DNA of 35,231 nucleotides from an uncultured Prevotella sp. (GTDB lineage Bacteria; Bacteroidota; Bacteroidia; Bacteroidales; Bacteroidaceae): positions 1 through 35,231 of the forward strand of contig CADBVZ010000015.1 of the NCBI GenBank assembly GCA_902798285.1. Direction: 5' to 3'. A model generated the notes under the pieces. The model did no database searches, was not told the DNA's origin, and was given only the letters and a program-made list of their open reading frames with translations. This document shows, one piece after another, positions 30,878 to 35,231 of this stretch. Each line of letters starts with the position of its first letter. Position 1 is the first letter of the stretch. The position numbers and the translations under genes were made by a program.

Positions 30878-31942
30878 ATGAAGAAGATGTTTTTCGCACT
30901 GATGATGATGCTGACCACCACGATGGCAGCAAGTGCAATGAGCTACGAGCAGGCTCGCAACGAGGCCCTGTTCCTGACCGACAAGATGGCTTACGAGCTG
31001 AACTTGACGGATGCACAGTACGAGGCAGCTTATGAGATTAACCTCGACTACCTGATGGGGGTTGCAAGTCGCGACGATGTGTTTGGCATCTACTGGGAGC
31101 GCCGTAACCTCGATCTGAGCTATATACTCTTCGACTGGCAGTGGAATGCCTACATTGCAGCCAGCTACTTCTACCGCCCGCTGTACTGGGAGGCTGGTTA
31201 CTGGCACTTCGGCATCTATCGCCGCTATCCGCATCGTGACTACTTCTACTTCGGGCGTCCACACTTCTATGCCACCTATCGTGGTGGACACGCCTGGCAC
31301 GCTCATGGCAGTCATGGATACTACTACGGACACAGGGATCACTACCGTCCGGCTCACCACGGGAATCACTTCGGTATGCACGACCGCTGGGATCGCGGTG
31401 ACTTCCGCAACCCATCGCACCACAGCTCAACTCGCGTAACGGGACGTCCTTCTAACAGAGTGGGTTACGACAACCGTCCGTCGGATCGTCGTCACGACAA
31501 CAATGGCATCAACCGTCGTCCGGAGAGCCGTCCGAACAATGGCTCGATGGAGCGCAGGCCTGGTGGCAGCACGATGGAGCGCAGACCCGAGAATCGCTCG
31601 AATAGCGGCAACTTTGGTGGAAGCCGTGTAGGTCGTGGAGGCGTGGACAGCAATCGTCCGTACACCAATTTTGGCAATTCGCGCAACGGTAGCAGCAGCC
31701 ATAGCGGCAGCATTGGTAGCAGCCACAGCAGCGGAAGCCATAGCTCTGGATCGCACAGCGGTAACTTCGGCGGCAATCGCAGCGGAAGTTCGCATAGCGG
31801 AGGTAGCCACAGCGGTAGTTTCGGTGGTAGTCGCAGTGGTGGCTCGCACAGTGGAGGTAGCCACAGCAGCATGGGAAGCTCTACCCGCTCTGGCGGTGGT
31901 GGTTCACACGGTGGTGGTGGTCACTTCGGCGGACGCCGATAA
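30878..31942 (+). CDS. Secreted His/Arg/Gly/Ser-rich low-complexity protein (354 aa)
   Basis: Not assigned to a family. It has a signal peptide (MKKMFFALMMMLTTTMAASA), then a folded-looking part of about 100 residues (MSYEQARNEALFLTDKMAYE, ERRNLDLSYILFDWQWNAYI) rich in Tyr and Trp. From about residue 125 it is low-complexity: first His/Tyr/Gly/Arg-rich (HAHGSHGYYYGHRDHYRP), then Arg/Pro/Asn-rich (RRPESRPNNGS), then a Gly/Ser/His array with repeating SGSHSG, GGSHSGG and NFGG steps to the end. The His density suggests metal binding and the Gly/Ser/Arg array suggests a surface or matrix role; both are inference. The third-position pattern and promoter support a real gene. Confidence 0.85.
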   Translation: MKKMFFALMMMLTTTMAASAMSYEQARNEALFLTDKMAYELNLTDAQYEAAYEINLDYLMGVASRDDVFGIYWERRNLDLSYILFDWQWNAYIAASYFYRPLYWEAGYWHFGIYRRYPHRDYFYFGRPHFYATYRGGHAWHAHGSHGYYYGHRDHYRPAHHGNHFGMHDRWDRGDFRNPSHHSSTRVTGRPSNRVGYDNRPSDRRHDNNGINRRPESRPNNGSMERRPGGSTMERRPENRSNSGNFGGSRVGRGGVDSNRPYTNFGNSRNGSSSHSGSIGSSHSSGSHSSGSHSGNFGGNRSGSSHSGGSHSGSFGGSRSGGSHSGGSHSSMGSSTRSGGGGSHGGGGHFGGRR

Positions 31943-31957
31943 TTTAGAATTAAGAAT

Positions 31958-32467
31958 TTAGAGTTCTAAGGTTCGGACCTCGGCGTTGGTCATACGTGGA
32001 ATTTCACTCATTTGTTTATTGTAATAGACTGCCTGGATGGCCTTGTTGATAATACCATGGCCAACAGCCAGCACCTTCTTTCCAGGGAATTCAGTACGGA
32101 TATAGGCGAGAAAATCGCCAGCCCTGGAAAGAAGGTTTTCTAATGTCTCAATGTCGTCGGGCCACACCTCGCCCTTCAAATCGGGGATGAAGCGCCCGGT
32201 AAAGCCACCCCAGTCGCGCTCACGCAGGAGTGGCGTGGTGATGACCTGGAGCTGATGGGGACGGGCGATAATCCGGGCAGTATCAATGGAACGCTTGAGA
32301 TCGCTGGCCACAATGGCATCGAGGGGGCGAGAGGCCCACTCACGGCTCACGGCCTCGGCCTGAAGAACGCCGTTCTCGTTGAGTTCGCCCTGGGTCTGGC
32401 CCTGCATAATCTGACGGGCATTATCCACCGTCTCGCCATGACGCGCTAAGTAAAGAGTTGTCATCAT
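31958..32467 (-). CDS. Histidine phosphatase family protein (phosphoglycerate-mutase-like)
   Basis: A 169-residue phosphatase of the branch-1 histidine phosphatase superfamily. The phospho-accepting His is in LARHGET at 7-13. The partner residues are Arg and Glu in LLRERDWGGFTG, and the second His in VGHGIINKAIQ at about 138-148. SDLKRSIDTARII fits the family core. Its length is short but complete. The substrate is unknown (alpha-ribazole-phosphate, phosphoglycerate or sugar phosphates are typical). A TATTTTTG -7 box lies at 32484-32491 on its strand, 16 bases before the ATG. Confidence 0.88.
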   Translation of the reverse strand: MMTTLYLARHGETVDNARQIMQGQTQGELNENGVLQAEAVSREWASRPLDAIVASDLKRSIDTARIIARPHQLQVITTPLLRERDWGGFTGRFIPDLKGEVWPDDIETLENLLSRAGDFLAYIRTEFPGKKVLAVGHGIINKAIQAVYYNKQMSEIPRMTNAEVRTLEL

Positions 32468-32483
32468 CTTTTAAAATTTGCTG

Positions 32484-32491
32484 CAAAAATA
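32484..32491 (-). promoter_or_regulatory. -7 box of the histidine phosphatase gene
   Basis: Minus-strand TATTTTTG, an exact TAnnTTTG match. The -33 region is unclear. It is divergent from, and close to, the promoter at 32500-32531. Confidence 0.45.
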
Positions 32492-32499
32492 CAAATAAT

Positions 32500-32531
32500 T
32501 TTGGTTTTTCTACTATTTATTAGTATCTTTG
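32500..32531 (+). promoter_or_regulatory. Promoter of the DUF308 gene
   Basis: TTTG at 32500-32503, a 20-base spacer, then TATCTTTG at 32524-32531, both exact. The ATG at 32560 gives a leader of about 25 bases. Confidence 0.75.
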
Positions 32532-32559
32532 CACCATAAAACATTGAAATATTACGATT

Positions 32560-33234
32560 ATGAAGATATTACAGAGTTCGGTTTTTCGCGCTATTTGCGC
32601 CATTGCCATTGGTATACTGCTGATAAAATTCCCCGATAACACGGTCACTTGGATTACTGTGGCCATAGGTGTGCTGTTCCTGCTTTCGGGCGTGATTTCG
32701 ATAGTGGTGTACGTGAATGCGCGCAAGAACGTGGCTGAATATAAGATTACCGATGCGGAGGGTAACGTGATTACGAATACGGAGCAGCCCACATTCCCCA
32801 TCGTGGGCGTGGGAAGCATGATACTGGGTGCAATGCTGGCGCTAACGCCAAACGTGTTTATCACTGCCTTGATGTATATTATCGGTGGTATACTGATTCT
32901 GGGTGCCATCAATCAGTATATGAGTCTGGTAAACGGCAGGAGATACGGCAAGATAGGTTTCGGCTACTGGGTGTTCCCATCGCTGATTCTGCTCACGGGC
33001 CTTTATGTGATCATTAAACCTATGGCTCCAGTGAACGTGGCGATGTTGGTACTGGGTTGGTGCTCGCTGCTCTATGGTGTGACAGAGCTGATTAATGCCC
33101 TGAAGTTCCACTCGGATAAGCGCAAACTCCGTGAGGCACAGGAGATTCCTGTGGCGGAAGAAGTAAAGGAGGATGTGACTCTGGAAGCCACGCCTGTGGA
33201 CGATGAACACGCAATCGTACAGACGGAAGAATAG
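32560..33234 (+). CDS. DUF308 (HdeD-like) membrane protein
   Basis: A 224-residue protein with six hydrophobic segments in three pairs: about 9-24 and 30-50, 82-98 and 103-120, 138-155 and 160-180. This repeated two-helix plan with ITVAIGVLFLLSGVISIV and the third-pair segment LVLGWCSLLYGVTELINAL fits the DUF308/HdeD family, which includes the E. coli acid-resistance protein HdeD. A soluble insert separates pairs 1 and 2 (EYKITDAEGNVIT). The C-terminal tail is acidic (Glu/Asp-rich from about 195). The role is unknown. A 40-base palindromic terminator follows its stop. Confidence 0.83.
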   Translation: MKILQSSVFRAICAIAIGILLIKFPDNTVTWITVAIGVLFLLSGVISIVVYVNARKNVAEYKITDAEGNVITNTEQPTFPIVGVGSMILGAMLALTPNVFITALMYIIGGILILGAINQYMSLVNGRRYGKIGFGYWVFPSLILLTGLYVIIKPMAPVNVAMLVLGWCSLLYGVTELINALKFHSDKRKLREAQEIPVAEEVKEDVTLEATPVDDEHAIVQTEE

Positions 33235-33274
33235 AAAAAAGAATCCCCTCCCAATTGGGAGGGGATTCTTTTTT
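33235..33274. terminator. 40-base perfect palindromic terminator
   Basis: A6-GAATCCCCTCCCAA followed by its exact reverse complement ending in T6. Both strands therefore carry a GC-rich stem and a T-run, so it ends both the DUF308 and uridine kinase transcripts. It overlaps the last bases of the uridine kinase stop codon. Confidence 0.9.
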
Positions 33275-33905
33275 ACTGTTTCATTTCCTGCTTGACTTCC
33301 TCGGAGAATCCCTGGATATAGGTTCGGAGGATATCGATGCCTCGCTTGTTTTCGCGACCCCAAGGAATTATGAGGTCGGCAAACTTCTTGGTGGGCTCGA
33401 TAAACTGCTCGTGCATGGGCTTAACGTCATTCTCGTAATGATCGAGCACCATGTCGACGGTACGTCCGCGCTCCACCACATCGCGACGGATGTTTCGGAT
33501 GAGTCGCACGTCGCTATCGGTATCCACGAAGATCTTCAGATCCATCATATCGCGCAGCTTCTTATAATGCAGCGTCATGATACCCTCGAGGATAATCACG
33601 GGTTTGGGCTCTACATGGATGGTCTCGGGTAGACGATTGGAGATAACGTAGGAATACGTGGGCTGCTCGATGGCCTCGCCGTTCTTCAGCTTCTTGATCT
33701 GCTCAGTGAGCAGCTTCCAATCGAAGGCATCGGGATGGTCGAAGTTAATCTGTTTACGCTCCTCGGGGGTCAAATCGGTCGTATCGTTGTAATACGAGTC
33801 GAGGGGTACTACAGCCACACAATGGGGTGGCAATGCTTTGGAAATTCTCTTAACGACGGTGGTTTTTCCTGAACCAGATCCGCCCGCAATACCAATGATG
33901 ATCAT
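33273..33905 (-). CDS. udk: Uridine kinase
   Basis: Phosphorylates uridine and cytidine with ATP or GTP in pyrimidine salvage. The 210-residue product is full length. The P-loop is GIAGGSGSGKTTV at 5-17. Nucleoside-binding parts follow: PLDSYYNDTTDL, NFDHPDAFDW and EGIMTLHYKKLRDMMDLKIFVDTDSDVRLIRN, including the lid Arg residues in IRRDVVERGRT. It lies 28 bases after the secreted EEP-family gene on the same strand, so the two are probably co-transcribed. Confidence 0.95.
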   Translation of the reverse strand: MIIIGIAGGSGSGKTTVVKRISKALPPHCVAVVPLDSYYNDTTDLTPEERKQINFDHPDAFDWKLLTEQIKKLKNGEAIEQPTYSYVISNRLPETIHVEPKPVIILEGIMTLHYKKLRDMMDLKIFVDTDSDVRLIRNIRRDVVERGRTVDMVLDHYENDVKPMHEQFIEPTKKFADLIIPWGRENKRGIDILRTYIQGFSEEVKQEMKQ

Positions 33906-33933
33906 CGTTTTATTAGATTATTTAACTATTTGA

Positions 33934-34953
33934 CTATTTTAAATAAACTACTGTTGGGAGGTGATCGCTGAAGCCATTGAGCCACTGACCACCGGCTGTA
34001 GTACGGAGGGGACTTCCCCAATACGGGCCCGGGCCCTGAAGCAGATAGTCGGGACGGAAAATCTGATGACCCGAATACTGCAAACCCTTACCGCCTAAAA
34101 GTGACTTAGAAAGGATAATCTGATCGAACAGATTCCAGGCGCCCTCGAACTTCAAGGTGCCATTGCCTGAGGCCAACTCATTCCACCAGGGATTCCAGAG
34201 ACCACCCTCGCCTACCTCGCTGATTTCGCGCTTGGCACCAAGGCATACTGCCATCGAGGGATCCTGAGGATCGTCGTTCATATCGCCCATAATCAGGAGT
34301 TTCACGTTGGGATCGTCTTTCAGAAGCGAATCCTTCACGGCTCGGAGCTGTGTGCCGCCGTCCTCGCGGGCATAGGAAAGGGCGCCTCGCGAAGGCAGAT
34401 GGTTCACGATGATGGTGACATGCTCGCCAGCCAAAGTGCCACTCACCACGAGGAAACCACGGGTGGCGCGACCAGCATCCTCCGGGCGCGTATATATATA
34501 AGGTATAAGACTGGTATCGCGCACCGTGAACAGGGCTGGGTTATAAAGCAGGGCACAATCGATGCCTCGCTGATCAGGACCCTCGATATGGATAAACTGG
34601 ATGTTGCGGGCCTTGAGCGAGGGCTGATTGATGAGATCCGTGAGGCAACGGGCGTTCTCGACCTCGGCCACACCGATGGCAGCACAGCCTATATCGGGCA
34701 GGAGATCGGTGCCCATCTCGGAAAGCACACGCGACATGTTAGCCAACTTGTGGATATACTTATCGCCCGTCCAGTGATAAGAGCCCTCGGCCAGGAACTC
34801 ATAGTCGTTCTTACCCTCATCGTGGCAGGTATCGAACAGATTCTCAAGATTGTAGAAGCCTATGGCATAGGAAGCTTGGCGCTTGGGGGTCTTTGCAAGA
34901 GAGAGACCCGAAACGAGCAACAAAACCAATGCCAATAATCCAAATTTACGCAT
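33934..34953 (-). CDS. Secreted endonuclease/exonuclease/phosphatase (EEP) family protein
   Basis: A 339-residue protein with a signal peptide (MRKFGLLALVLLLVSGLSLA). EEP motifs appear in order: YNLENLFD near the start (metal-binding Asn), GVAEVEN (metal Glu), NHLPSR (catalytic His), MGDMNDDP (catalytic Asp and Asn), and SDHLPTVVYLK at the end (final Asp-His). The family cuts nucleic acids, inositol phosphates or lipids; because it is exported, extracellular nucleic acid degradation is plausible, and the next gene is a nucleoside salvage kinase. A longer frame starts at 35031, but a promoter (34974-35005) lies there, so the ATG at 34953 is used. Confidence 0.9.
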   Translation of the reverse strand: MRKFGLLALVLLLVSGLSLAKTPKRQASYAIGFYNLENLFDTCHDEGKNDYEFLAEGSYHWTGDKYIHKLANMSRVLSEMGTDLLPDIGCAAIGVAEVENARCLTDLINQPSLKARNIQFIHIEGPDQRGIDCALLYNPALFTVRDTSLIPYIYTRPEDAGRATRGFLVVSGTLAGEHVTIIVNHLPSRGALSYAREDGGTQLRAVKDSLLKDDPNVKLLIMGDMNDDPQDPSMAVCLGAKREISEVGEGGLWNPWWNELASGNGTLKFEGAWNLFDQIILSKSLLGGKGLQYSGHQIFRPDYLLQGPGPYWGSPLRTTAGGQWLNGFSDHLPTVVYLK

Positions 34954-34973
34954 AGCAGTGATATTTATGCTTG

Positions 34974-35005
34974 CAAAAATAGCATAAAAATCTGAGAAGA
35001 CCAAG
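34974..35005 (-). promoter_or_regulatory. Promoter of the EEP-udk operon
   Basis: On the minus strand: CTTG (35005-35002, one mismatch to TTTG), a 20-base spacer, then TATTTTTG (34981-34974). The ATG at 34953 gives a leader of about 17 bases. Confidence 0.6.
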
Positions 35006-35052
35006 AAAAAATCACAAAAATCATCATTCAAAGAAAAAATAAGGGCAGAAAG

Positions 35053-35084
35053 TTTGCATATTAATAAAAAAATATGTACCTTTG
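35053..35084 (+). promoter_or_regulatory. Promoter of the ribosomal protein L31 gene
   Basis: TTTG at 35053-35056, a 20-base spacer, then TACCTTTG at 35077-35084, both exact. The leader to the ATG at 35136 is about 48 bases. Confidence 0.8.
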
Positions 35085-35135
35085 CACCCGCTTTATGCGC
35101 AAACAGTAATTATAACATTAATATTCAAACAAAAA

Positions 35136-35231
35136 ATGAAAAAAGGTATTCATCCAGAAAACTATCGCCCCGTCGTGTTTAAGGACATGTCCAACGGCGA
35201 TATGTTCCTTACGAAGTCTACTGCAAAGACA
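35136..35231 (+). CDS. rpmE2: 50S ribosomal protein L31, type B (5' part)
   Basis: Bridges the two ribosomal subunits. The window holds the first 32 codons and the frame runs off the right edge. The start [20 protein letters not shown] and the stretch [12 protein letters not shown] are typical of L31 type B. Type A proteins carry a zinc-binding Cys soon after this region; none is seen in the visible part, in line with type B, which does not need zinc. Confidence 0.92.
   Translation, partial: MKKGIHPENYRPVVFKDMSNGDMFLTKSTAKT

Noticed and set aside
31427-31872. Antisense frames rich in Thr/Ala or Leu/Pro under the His/Gly/Ser-rich gene
   Set aside because: Their composition is the mirror of the low-complexity repeats on the plus strand, which has the promoter, signal peptide and ribosome site.

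Overview
The window looks like a chromosomal segment of a Prevotella-type member of the Bacteroidales. Five things point that way: gene content (LptE, FimB/Mfa2, capsule-assembly Wzi, DUF4922, a 33-residue smalltalk protein), a tmRNA with a Bacteroidales-type tag, almost no Shine-Dalgarno sites, and at least ten promoters of the Bacteroidetes form TTTG, 19-20 bases, TAnnTTTG. There are no tRNA genes, no CRISPR array and no intact insertion sequence. Protein families were assigned by reading motifs, not by searches.

Layout. (1) 1-308: end of an unidentified gene and a smalltalk protein, then a cluster of REP-like hairpins. (2) 498-6676, all leftward: rlmN, a pdxA-like gene, a flippase-like membrane protein, a sigma-54 activator, lptE, a TPR-like protein and secG. 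(3) 6779-11767, rightward: a 1228-residue fusion of glycosyltransferase, DUF4922 and SpoIID domains, then an AmpG-like transporter. (4) 11884-16949: serine acetyltransferase, a formate/nitrite-type transporter, a FimB/Mfa2 lipoprotein, a short-chain dehydrogenase and a secreted hydrolase. (5) 16995-17392: tmRNA. (6) 17609-25607, rightward: a complete Wzx/Wzy-type polysaccharide locus. (7) 25604-28666, leftward: lipocalin-like lipoprotein, Wzi, a YgjP-like metalloprotease and a TonB-C protein. (8) 28757-29470: a gene-free stretch with a large mirrored repeat and a 22-base tandem repeat. (9) 29535-35231: two secreted proteins of unknown function, a histidine phosphatase, a DUF308 membrane protein, uridine kinase, a secreted EEP-family phosphatase/nuclease and the start of ribosomal protein L31.

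How the genes work together. The polysaccharide locus is the most striking part. It has an export lipoprotein (Wza-like), a chain-length protein (Wzz-like), an EpsG-like polymerase, a family GT6 transferase (the ABO blood-group family), a Wzx flippase, a family GT11 alpha-1,2-fucosyltransferase, a GT2 transferase and an initiating phosphoglycosyl transferase, joined by short overlaps. GT2, GT11 and GT6 together is the enzyme set that Escherichia coli O86 uses to build a blood-group-B-like repeat, so this locus may build a human A/B-antigen mimic. Wzi, encoded just downstream on the other strand, may anchor the product.

Other notable points: the pdxA-like gene has lost all three metal-binding histidines of true PdxA; a 7-base repeat (CTCACCT) recurs inside three coding regions and in spacers, once exactly at the DUF4922-SpoIID junction; and a roughly 455-bp mirrored array of four repeat blocks lies in a gene-free region.
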